From the NCBI GenBank assembly GCA_900546315.1, contig URCP01000082.1:1-13068 (forward strand): DNA of 13,068 nucleotides, given 5' to 3'. Below the pieces are notes generated by a model that worked only from the letters and a program-made list of their open reading frames with translations, was not told the origin of the DNA and ran no database searches. The position numbers and the translations under genes are program-made. Positions 7,487 to 13,068 of the stretch are shown here, piece after piece; within the stretch, counting starts at the first letter, position 1, and every line of letters begins with the position of its first letter. The stretch is from an uncultured Eubacteriales bacterium (GTDB lineage Bacteria > Bacillota > Clostridia > Oscillospirales > CAG-272).

Positions 7487-7518
7487 AAAAAAAACAGGGC
7501 GCCATTGAAGACGCCCTG
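7487..7518 (-). terminator. Intrinsic terminator of the carbohydrate operon
   Basis: Inverted arms CAGGGCG (7495-7501) and CGCCCTG (7512-7518) with a 10-nt loop are followed on the minus strand by eight T residues (7494-7487). This is a classic rho-independent terminator. It lies about 95 bp past the acetyltransferase stop and just upstream of the asd promoter, so it separates the two transcription blocks. Confidence 0.85.
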
Positions 7519-7576
7519 CGAAAATATAAGATTTTTTTCGACGCACTATGTTTGATGTGGCAGAACCTTCATCCTG

Positions 7577-7655
7577 GGAGACCTCTGGTCTCCTCTGTAG
7601 CCGAATCATTGACTATAGGGTGGATTTATCCACCTGTCCAGGGACTGGTCCCTGG
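7577..7655. repeat. Cluster of three perfect short palindromes at and after the acetyltransferase 3' end
   Basis: Three hairpins lie in 79 bp: GGAGACC/GGTCTCC (7577-7583, 7587-7593, 3-nt loop); GGTGGAT/ATCCACC (7619-7625, 7628-7634, 2-nt centre); and CCAGGGAC/GTCCCTGG (7638-7645, 7648-7655, 2-nt centre). The last two lie inside the final codons of the acetyltransferase gene. None is followed by a T-tract. This looks like a small palindromic repeat element, similar in style to REP-type repeats. Whether it recurs in the genome cannot be seen here. Confidence 0.55.
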
Positions 7656-8263
7656 TCGAATATCGCGGGATTTATTTTTCTGTCCCTGAAATAGTATTCC
7701 CGGTCGTGCTGACCGATTTTCCTTAAGACGCGGCAGGGGGAACCGAGCGCGACCACGTTCGCGGGGATGTCCCTTGTCACGACGCTTCCGGCGCCGATTA
7801 CCGAGTTGTCGCCTATCGTCACTCCGGGGAGGATGATCGCTCCCGCGCCTATCCATACGCCGTTTCCGATTCGCACCGGGATGTTGAACTGTCCGACGCG
7901 GCGTCTGAGCGACGGGTCTATCGGGTGTCCCGCTGTCGATATCGTCACGTTCGGACCTATCATCACGTCGTCGCCTATGAATATATCGCCGTCGTCCACA
8001 AGCGTCAGGTTGAAGTTCGCGTAGAAATTGTTTCCGAGACGCGTGTGGATGCCCCAGTTCGCGTGGAGCGGCGGCTCTATGTAGCAGTTCTCACCGATAT
8101 GTCCGAGCACCTTCTTCATCAGCGCCTCGCGCTTCTCTGCCTCGGACGGGCGGGTCATGTTGAAATCGTAAAGGTTGTCGAGGCACTCCTGCTGGTGCTT
8201 CGCGAGATTTTCGTCGGTCATGAAATATATTTCTCCCGACTTCATTTCTTCGTAGGGGGTCAT
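7613..8263 (-). CDS. Sugar O-acetyltransferase, maltose/galactoside acetyltransferase family
   Basis: A protein of 216 residues, acetyl-CoA dependent, of the left-handed beta-helix (hexapeptide repeat) family that acetylates free sugars such as maltose, glucose or galactosides in the cytoplasm. An N-terminal helical cap (about 1-57, TPYEEMKSGEIYF) matches the Maa/LacA leader. Hexapeptide turns follow (IGENCYIEPPL, IGDDVMIGPNVTI, IGNGVWIGAGAIILPGVTIGDNSVIGAGSVV). The catalytic histidine is H113 (STAGHPID) and N83/N85 line the site. The protein should end near FRDRKI (192-197), but about 19 extra residues follow, encoded by a palindromic stretch, so the tail is probably a late extension. It begins 18 bp after the hydrolase, with GAAAGG upstream, and is the last gene before a terminator. 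The substrate is unknown, so maa or lacA is not assigned. Confidence 0.92.
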   Translation of the reverse strand: MTPYEEMKSGEIYFMTDENLAKHQQECLDNLYDFNMTRPSEAEKREALMKKVLGHIGENCYIEPPLHANWGIHTRLGNNFYANFNLTLVDDGDIFIGDDVMIGPNVTISTAGHPIDPSLRRRVGQFNIPVRIGNGVWIGAGAIILPGVTIGDNSVIGAGSVVTRDIPANVVALGSPCRVLRKIGQHDREYYFRDRKINPAIFDQGPVPGQVDKSTL

Positions 8264-8281
8264 CTGGTATTGCCTTTCTTT

Positions 8282-10468
8282 TCAGAGTACTCGCTCATAT
8301 CTGCCGCCGCGGATACGGAAGACCAGTCTTCCCTTCGCGGGAACGCTCACCTTCAGCTTCTCATTGCCAAGGGTTATCTCCCCGTCGAACCCTTCCTTCG
8401 GGAAGAAGCCTGCGACACGGTTGTCCGCGAAGACCGCGCAGTCGGACGGACACATTATCGTCACCCCGGCGCGGCGCGCGAACTCACGGAAATCATCCGC
8501 CTTAAGCGACGGGCAGGCGCACACCACGGTATCCCCGCGGACACAGCACATCGGGTCGCCGTTCGGGTAGACCGAATACACCTCTGCGCCGTCCGGGTCG
8601 GGAGAGAACAGCGGGAAATCGCCCGGCTTTCTGAAATTGCCGTTGCTGTAGCCGGACGAATAGCCGCAAAACACGTCGTCCCACCGCTCAATCTCACGCA
8701 TCCCGAACCCGGTCAGCCTCGTGTAATTGTCCGGAGAACAGCCCGGCGCCATTATCCCGGCGGCGTAGTGCCAGATGACGAGCTTTCCGCTCACTTTCCC
8801 GAGTATCCGTTCCCTCTCTCCCTCGTCGAACCTGAAGCAGTTCGCGAAGACTATCATCTTGTACCTTGAGAGGTCAGTCGTCAGCATATCGTCGAGCAGC
8901 AGCGTGTCGACCGGCGCTCCGCAGAGCTTCAGCTCCGAGTGCAGCTGATACATCAGTCCGAAGTTCAGCCCGTAGGATACAGATGTCGCCGCGAGCGAGC
9001 CGTCGTCAACCACAAGCAGTATCTCCGCCGCGCCGCGCGACGGTATATCCGAAATCTCGCTCTGGAGCGAGGTTATCCGCGATATCGCGCCCATCAGACG
9101 GGTCGAGTCATACCAGCCCTCCCCGAGATCCATCCACCAGAAGCCCTGATCATGCGTGATGTTCTTGACCGCCTCACGCCAGAGAAGGGTCAGCGACTCG
9201 TCCTCATTTGCCGCTCTGCCCTCCGGACGGCGGTCGAGGTGGGTGTGGTCGTCTATCTCGTCGAGCCACGCCTTCTTTCTCGCGACGGATTCGCTCGGCC
9301 CCTGCTCTCCGCCCGGGTCGCCCGCGAGACAGCGGAAATATCCCTTCGGGCTCGAGAGAAAGTCGACATATTCCGAGTCGATTATCCGCCGCAGGGCGAG
9401 ATGCCCGGTGTTCGCCGCCTGCGGGAGGTACATATAGCCGTAGAACACCCCCGCGCAGAGCTCATGCCCGAACAGCGGCGACGATTCCTTGACAATCCTG
9501 CAATACGTCTCGATGGCGTCCGCGTTCGTCTCCGAGACGAACTCGAAATAGTCCCGCTCCTTCGAGCCCTCTGGGAAGAACATCCCGTCAAGAGAGTCCC
9601 TGACTTCCTCGCGCGCCAGCGGGGTCGGCGGCTCCGGGTCGCCCCATTTTTCAAGCATTCCGCTCTCGCTTTTGTACTTTTGTATTCCGTATTCCCTGAA
9701 CCGGCGGCGGTTGGTTATGCCGAAATCCCCGCGGTGGCCGCACAGCCCGGTTCTCTCGCTGTCAAGCGGAGACCACGAGCCCCAGAGGTTCGTCTCCCCG
9801 CACATACCGTAAGCGACATGAACGCCGATTATCCTGTCCGCGTACCGGGACTCCGAGAGGTGAACGAGAAGCCGCCGCAGAGCGTCCGACGCGTCGGCGA
9901 CCCACTTCTCAGAGGAGAAGCTCTGGAGACCGATAAGCCCTCCGCGGTTCACCCGGTCGTCCTTCCAGACGCCCTTGCCGCCGTTCACCGCGTAGCCGTC
10001 CGTGTCGGCGCCGAAATAGTCGTGCCGCGGCGTCTCGACCAGCGCGGCTATGCTCTCCGCGTCTCTGGGACCGAAATAGTAGACGAAGGTGTCCTCCGGG
10101 TGATTCCGGCACCAGTCCGGCGGGACGTTCAGCTTGACGCGCGGCATATAGTATATGTCCGGGTTCCCCCTGAAAACCTCGTCAAGGATCTCGTCGGTCA
10201 GGGTGTAGTCGAACTTCCCGTCAGCGACCCAGCCGCTGTGAAGTATCGTCGTGTGGAGCTTCACCCCCGCGTCGGCGAACTGCCTGTGCACCCGCCTGTA
10301 ATCCTCAAAGTCCCGCGAGAACAGAATCTGCTTCCCGTCCTTCCCCGCCCTCGGCGGGTCGTAGCAGAACCCGAGCCTTGACCAGAAGAACGGGTTCTTC
10401 CCCAGAAAATCCGTTATGTTGTCTTTATTCATGACGCTGTTCAGTTCATTGGCGTTTTCGGTTTTCAT
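8282..10468 (-). CDS. Putative cytoplasmic glycoside hydrolase, GH42-like (clan GH-A) with beta-galactosidase trimerisation-type domain
   Basis: A large 728-residue protein without a signal peptide or membrane segment. Residues about 25-475 look like a GH-A TIM barrel. YADRIIGVHVAYGMCGETNLW (209-229) sits where such enzymes carry the acid/base glutamate (E225). VDFLSSPKGYFR (368-379), then an ESVARKKAWLDEIDDHTHL segment (393-411), follows the pattern of uncharacterised GH42-like proteins that carry an SP-Y/F, serine-rich and DE-D-TH arrangement. Residues about 482-575 (EILLVVDDGS, VDTLLLDDML, MIVFANCFRF) resemble the Rossmann-like trimerisation domain of GH42 enzymes, and the C-terminus (about 660-728) is a small beta domain. 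The nucleophile is not certain. AAAGGAG lies about 12 nt before the ATG. It sits 22 bp after the glycosyltransferase and 18 bp before a sugar acetyltransferase, supporting a role in intracellular sugar breakdown or remodelling. The substrate is unknown. Confidence 0.7.
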   Translation of the reverse strand: MKTENANELNSVMNKDNITDFLGKNPFFWSRLGFCYDPPRAGKDGKQILFSRDFEDYRRVHRQFADAGVKLHTTILHSGWVADGKFDYTLTDEILDEVFRGNPDIYYMPRVKLNVPPDWCRNHPEDTFVYYFGPRDAESIAALVETPRHDYFGADTDGYAVNGGKGVWKDDRVNRGGLIGLQSFSSEKWVADASDALRRLLVHLSESRYADRIIGVHVAYGMCGETNLWGSWSPLDSERTGLCGHRGDFGITNRRRFREYGIQKYKSESGMLEKWGDPEPPTPLAREEVRDSLDGMFFPEGSKERDYFEFVSETNADAIETYCRIVKESSPLFGHELCAGVFYGYMYLPQAANTGHLALRRIIDSEYVDFLSSPKGYFRCLAGDPGGEQGPSESVARKKAWLDEIDDHTHLDRRPEGRAANEDESLTLLWREAVKNITHDQGFWWMDLGEGWYDSTRLMGAISRITSLQSEISDIPSRGAAEILLVVDDGSLAATSVSYGLNFGLMYQLHSELKLCGAPVDTLLLDDMLTTDLSRYKMIVFANCFRFDEGERERILGKVSGKLVIWHYAAGIMAPGCSPDNYTRLTGFGMREIERWDDVFCGYSSGYSNGNFRKPGDFPLFSPDPDGAEVYSVYPNGDPMCCVRGDTVVCACPSLKADDFREFARRAGVTIMCPSDCAVFADNRVAGFFPKEGFDGEITLGNEKLKVSVPAKGRLVFRIRGGRYERVL

Positions 10469-10490
10469 AGTTAGTATTGTCTCCTTTGTA

Positions 10491-11654
10491 CTAACCTATT
10501 ATCTCAGGCATATTCTCCCGTTCTTCATCTTTCATGTCCTGGTCCGCGCAGAGCGCCTTTGAGAACTCGCAGATGTCCTTTGTGGACTCCGGCTTCGAGA
10601 TGAGCTTTATCGCTTCGCGCATTATTTCGGAGCGCCTCGGGTCAACAAAGAACTGATACAGCACTTCGTCGAGCGGGCTTGTCGCGGTCACTGCCATCGC
10701 CGCGCCGTTGTTGACGAGGAATTCGGTGTTCCTGTCCTCCTGACCGGGGATCGGGTTCACTATTATCATCGGCAGACACTTCGCCAGCGCCTCGGACGAG
10801 GTCAGTCCTCCGGGCTTCGTTATTATGCAGTCGGACGCGTCCATCAGCAGGTCTACCTTGTCGGTGAAGCCGAAGTTGAGTATGCGCTTCTTCGTTCTCA
10901 TCGCGTCGATTCTCGCCTTCGCCTCGGCGTTGTTGCCGCAGACCGTTATTATCTGGAAATCGTGCGGGACGGCGTCGAGCGTGTTGACAGTCGACTCTAT
11001 GTGACCGTAGCCCATGCTTCCGCTCATCAGAAGAACCGTGCGCTTCGTGAGGTCGAGACCGAGCCTTGCCCGCGCCTCCTCCTTTGTCACCGACTTCGAG
11101 AACTTCGGGTGGATCGGTATTCCGAGCGGGAGAACCTGCTCTTTCGTGAAGCCCTTCTTCATCGCCTGCGCGGTCAGAAGCTCGTTCGGCGTCACGACGT
11201 AGTCGAGGTTCAGCCCCTCCTCCCAGTACGGGTGGAACGCGAAATCGGTCAGGATGCCTATGCACTTCGCTCTCGTCTCGCGCTTCTCTTTTAAGACGTC
11301 GAGGATTATCCCGGCGAAGATATGCGTGCAGATTATCACGTCCGGGTCGTAGTCGGATATGTACCCGAGGAGCTTCTTCGCCATCATCGTTCCGGTGGCG
11401 CGAGTCGGGGACGCGTCGCTCTTCGACTTCTTTCTGAGTTCGGCTAAGCGGTAGGCGCTCTTGTAGGCGAGCTTCGCCTTGCTGGCGGTGATGAGATAGC
11501 CTTTCGACACGGTCTCGCCGAGGATGCGGCTGACATAGTTAAAGGTGTCAAGCATCTCCGCCTCACAGCCGATCAACTCGAGATACGCGCAGATTGCCTT
11601 CGCGGTGGCGTTGTGTCCCTGTCCCGCGGTTATTGATAATACAAGTACTTTCAT
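10491..11654 (-). CDS. MGDG synthase / UgtP-like glycosyltransferase (GT28 type, GT-B fold)
   Basis: A protein of 387 residues that probably transfers a sugar from a nucleotide sugar to diacylglycerol or a related lipid at the inner face of the membrane. The N-terminal MGDG_synth-type domain begins with VLSITAGQGHNATAKAI (5-21), where GQGH and the following residues bind substrate. The C-terminal nucleotide-sugar domain has LLMSGSMGYGHI (208-219), ITKPGGLTSSEAL (278-290) and NPIPGQEDRNTEFL (300-313), as in UgtP and MurG relatives. The length fits UgtP-type enzymes (about 380). There is no signal peptide or transmembrane helix, as expected for a peripheral enzyme. The ATG overlaps the deacetylase stop by 4 nt, so the two are translationally coupled. 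A glycolipid (lipoteichoic acid anchor type) product is inferred; the exact acceptor and sugar are unknown. Confidence 0.85.
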   Translation of the reverse strand: MKVLVLSITAGQGHNATAKAICAYLELIGCEAEMLDTFNYVSRILGETVSKGYLITASKAKLAYKSAYRLAELRKKSKSDASPTRATGTMMAKKLLGYISDYDPDVIICTHIFAGIILDVLKEKRETRAKCIGILTDFAFHPYWEEGLNLDYVVTPNELLTAQAMKKGFTKEQVLPLGIPIHPKFSKSVTKEEARARLGLDLTKRTVLLMSGSMGYGHIESTVNTLDAVPHDFQIITVCGNNAEAKARIDAMRTKKRILNFGFTDKVDLLMDASDCIITKPGGLTSSEALAKCLPMIIVNPIPGQEDRNTEFLVNNGAAMAVTATSPLDEVLYQFFVDPRRSEIMREAIKLISKPESTKDICEFSKALCADQDMKDEERENMPEIIG

Positions 11655-12433
11655 TTGTCTCTCTTTTTCAGTATTTCAAGCAGGGTCGCGATGTCCGTGT
11701 CCCCGCCGATATTATATCGTTTCATTAAACGCAGATCCTCCGGATGCCCGCGCCGGACAATGTTCATCCCGGCGTCTGTCGTCAGCGTCACCCTCGCGCC
11801 GAGATTTTCGAGAAGAGACTCTGTGAGGCTGTCATATATCCCGTGCGGGTAGGCGAAAACCGTTACGCTCTCGCCGGTCTCGCGGTAAATGTCGTCCGAA
11901 AGACGTTTGTAGTCGGATATGAAGCGGGATGCGAAGCCGTCGGCACTCTCGTCTCCCCTCCTGACCGCCCCGTCGTGCATCGCGTATGTGTGCGCGCCGA
12001 TTGTGAAGGTTCCGCTCTCTGTCATCTCCCGCGCCATGTCCCAGTCGAAGTGCGGAATCACACCGTCAGAAGTTCCCTTCCCGACACTCCAGCCGATGAT
12101 ACAGACGGTCGCGCGCATCCCGCGCTTCCTGAGCGCCGGGAAAGCGTGATCCCAGACCGACCTGTAGCCGTCGTCGAAGACTATCGCGACCGGGTGATCA
12201 GGCAGTTCACCGTTTCCGACCGCGAAATCGTACAGCTCGTCAAACGTCACGGCAGTAAAACCGTTATCCTGAAGCGCCGCCATCTGCGCGGAAAAAAGCT
12301 CCGGCGATATCGTGACCGAAATGTCGCCGTTCCCGGCGATATGGTGATACATCAGAACCGGGACAGCCGCCTCAGAACGGTACGGCAGTATGAGCGGCAG
12401 AAGCGCGAGAATACACAGAACTAACCTTTTCAT
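11651..12433 (-). CDS. Polysaccharide deacetylase (NodB / CE4 family), exported
   Basis: A protein of 260 residues. The N-terminus KRLVLCILALLPLILP is a signal peptide or anchor, with a possible cleavage after SEAA (about 23), so the enzyme acts outside the membrane. The NodB fold follows: VAIVFDDGYRS (82-92) holds the catalytic D87 and metal-binding D88, GAHTYAMHD (146-154) gives the metal histidines H148 and H153, and VFAYPHGIYD (192-201) is the groove motif. CE4 enzymes remove N- or O-acetyl groups from peptidoglycan, chitin-like or exopolysaccharides; the early VPVLMYHH motif (24-31) resembles PgaB and PdaA-type enzymes. GGAGG precedes the ATG by about 4 nt. It shares an ATGA overlap with the glycosyltransferase downstream, suggesting a joint envelope-glycan role. 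The substrate cannot be told. Confidence 0.92.
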   Translation of the reverse strand: MKRLVLCILALLPLILPYRSEAAVPVLMYHHIAGNGDISVTISPELFSAQMAALQDNGFTAVTFDELYDFAVGNGELPDHPVAIVFDDGYRSVWDHAFPALRKRGMRATVCIIGWSVGKGTSDGVIPHFDWDMAREMTESGTFTIGAHTYAMHDGAVRRGDESADGFASRFISDYKRLSDDIYRETGESVTVFAYPHGIYDSLTESLLENLGARVTLTTDAGMNIVRRGHPEDLRLMKRYNIGGDTDIATLLEILKKRDK

Positions 12434-12440
12434 GATTCCT

Positions 12441-12473
12441 CCGGGAAAGCAGAATTTCTGTTATTCTGCCCGG
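12441..12473 (-). repeat. Hairpin between the pyrophosphatase-like gene and the deacetylase gene
   Basis: GCAGAAT (12449-12455) and ATTCTGC (12463-12469) form a 7-bp stem with a 7-nt loop, extended by CCGG on both sides across a small bulge. It lies in the 51-bp gap just before the deacetylase ribosome site and has no T-tract. It could modulate readthrough or translation; no function is proven. Confidence 0.4.
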
Positions 12474-12484
12474 TTTCCGGAAGT

Positions 12485-12811
12485 TCATGCGTCCTCTGTC
12501 ATAATTACGTGCGAGTCGAAATACTTCTCGACGAAACTCACCTTTTCCATGATCTGGTCCGGCGTGAGGCTCATACCGTCGGGCGCCGCGACCCATTTCT
12601 CCTCTATGTCGTCGTTTCTGTGTATGACGGCGATTATCCTTCCCGTGAAGGTTTTTACCGGCTTGTCCACGCCGAGAACGTAAACGTCCTGCTCCTCGCC
12701 GTCCGGGGCGATGATTCCCTCGACATAACCGTAGTTCACCGTGTAGACGATATCCGGGTGCGACGGGTGGACACTGCCGAGCGGGCGGTCGATCGTGACC
12801 GTGACTTTCAT
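12485..12811 (-). CDS. Small inorganic pyrophosphatase-like protein
   Basis: A protein of 108 residues resembling a shortened family I soluble pyrophosphatase, which normally hydrolyses PPi to phosphate with Mg2+ in the cytoplasm. NYGYVEG (26-32) matches the family NYG signature. APDGEEQDVYVLG (35-47) aligns with the metal-binding DGDPLDVLVL motif, with the middle aspartate replaced. GRIIAVIHRNDDIEEKWVA (57-75) aligns with the later acidic site. Typical bacterial enzymes have about 175 residues, so activity is not certain. I chose the ATG at 12809-12811 because AAAGGA lies 8 nt upstream. Upstream ATGs at 12820 and 12853 are rejected: the first abuts the ribosome site, the second lies inside the promoter spacer. 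It is the first gene of the right-hand operon. Confidence 0.8.
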   Translation of the reverse strand: MKVTVTIDRPLGSVHPSHPDIVYTVNYGYVEGIIAPDGEEQDVYVLGVDKPVKTFTGRIIAVIHRNDDIEEKWVAAPDGMSLTPDQIMEKVSFVEKYFDSHVIMTEDA

Positions 12812-12843
12812 CCGTTTCATCCTTTCACTGTTTTTCAGTATAT

Positions 12844-12872
12844 AGTATACCATCCCGGAGCGATTCCGTCAA
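12844..12872 (-). promoter_or_regulatory. Sigma-A promoter of the right-hand (carbohydrate) operon
   Basis: On the minus strand TTGACG (12867-12872) and TATACT (12844-12849) are spaced by exactly 17 bp. Transcription should start near 12837, about 26 bases before the chosen ATG. This also shows that the ATG at 12853 cannot be the translation start. Confidence 0.8.
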
Positions 12873-12941
12873 TAGAATCTCCGAAAAATTTATTATATCT
12901 TAAGGATCAGAAGATTTTTCCGGATTTTTTTCTAAAACCCC

Positions 12942-12970
12942 TTGACAAACCTGAGAGAGTGTGCTATAAT
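12942..12970 (+). promoter_or_regulatory. Consensus sigma-A promoter of the tRNA-Arg gene
   Basis: TTGACA (12942-12947) and TATAAT (12965-12970) are both perfect consensus hexamers separated by 17 bp. They lie 28 bp upstream of the tRNA. It is divergent from the operon promoter at 12844-12872; the 69 bp between them are AT-rich and hold no gene. Confidence 0.9.
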
Positions 12971-12998
12971 ATACAGGTCAGATGAAAAGTCATGACAC

Positions 12999-13068
12999 GC
13001 GCTTGTAGCTCAGTGGATAGAGTGCCCGGCTACGAACCGGTAGGTCGCAGGTTCGAATCCCGCCAGGC
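12999..13068 (+). tRNA. tRNA-Arg (anticodon ACG), 3' end cut by the window
   Basis: The cloverleaf can be traced: acceptor GCGCTTG (12999-13005), TA, D stem GCTC/GAGT, anticodon stem, loop CTACGAA with anticodon ACG, T loop TTCGAAT, and the start of the 3' acceptor strand CAGGC. The last two paired bases, the discriminator and any CCA lie outside the window. Two stem mismatches are seen: C·T at the top of the anticodon stem (27-43) and A·C in the middle of the T stem (51-63). The wobble A34 would be edited to inosine to read CGU, CGC and CGA. Confidence 0.92.

Noticed and set aside
7371..7612. Possible riboswitch or small RNA in the longest gap
   Set aside because: The gap is explained by the operon terminator, the asd promoter and short hairpins; the asd leader is too short (about 30 nt) for a riboswitch such as a lysine element.
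8939..10381. A 480-codon open frame on the plus strand opposite the GH42-like gene
   Set aside because: Arg/Val/Pro-rich shadow of the real gene, with no domain; the minus-strand frame has coherent enzyme motifs and fits its operon.
12812..12853. A 14-residue longer N-terminus for the pyrophosphatase-like protein
   Set aside because: The upstream ATG lies in the spacer between the -10 and -35 boxes of the promoter at 12844-12872, so it would not be transcribed; the ATG at 12811 has a well-placed AAAGGA.
12879..12930. Imperfect inverted repeat with a T-run (plus strand) before the tRNA promoter
   Set aside because: Arms are separated by over 20 bases with one bulged base and no plus-strand gene precedes it, so neither a terminator nor an operator can be supported.

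Overview
This is a dense, almost gap-free stretch of bacterial chromosome. All ten protein genes lie on the minus strand, and one partial tRNA-Arg lies on the plus strand at the right edge. By eye the DNA is moderately GC-rich. The fused IspH-ribosomal protein S1 gene, directly preceded by plsC and cmk, is an arrangement typical of Clostridia (Bacillota). Together with sharp sigma-A type promoters and AGGAGG-like ribosome binding sites, it points to an uncultured gut-type clostridium, probably Oscillospirales-like (inference). No phage, insertion sequence, CRISPR or plasmid gene was seen.

Right block, read right to left (12.85 to 7.49 kb): a small pyrophosphatase-like protein, a secreted or membrane-anchored polysaccharide deacetylase, an MGDG-synthase/UgtP-type glycosyltransferase, a large cytoplasmic GH42-like glycoside hydrolase, and a maltose/galactoside O-acetyltransferase. 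It starts at a clear promoter (TTGACG-17-TATACT) and ends at a hairpin plus eight-T terminator. Gaps are 51 bp or less and one junction is a 4-nt ATGA overlap, so this looks like one carbohydrate and cell-envelope operon. The substrate is not evident.

Left block (7.43 to 0 kb): asd (lysine/threonine/methionine precursor), purD (purines), an RpiR-type helix-turn-helix fused to a BaiN-like flavoprotein, cmk, plsC and the ispH-rpsA fusion. It starts at an excellent promoter (TTGACT-17-TATAAT) and ends at a hairpin at the left edge. Junctions overlap or nearly overlap, except around the chimeric gene, where two hairpin-bearing gaps occur. These are housekeeping functions: amino-acid and purine precursors, CMP phosphorylation, phosphatidic acid synthesis, isoprenoids and translation.

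The most unusual object is the chimeric gene at 3523-4959. The N-terminal DNA-binding domain of an RpiR regulator runs in frame into a BaiN-like oxidoreductase that has lost its FAD-binding Rossmann start. The joint lies at a five-residue motif (NDRIG) that both parent families appear to share. It is either a microhomology deletion between neighbouring genes or an assembly collapse. Other points of interest are a possible internal start for free S1, a PlsC with an altered FPEGTR motif, a cluster of palindromes that may have lengthened the acetyltransferase, and the carbohydrate operon itself. I see no clearly new defence or mobile system.
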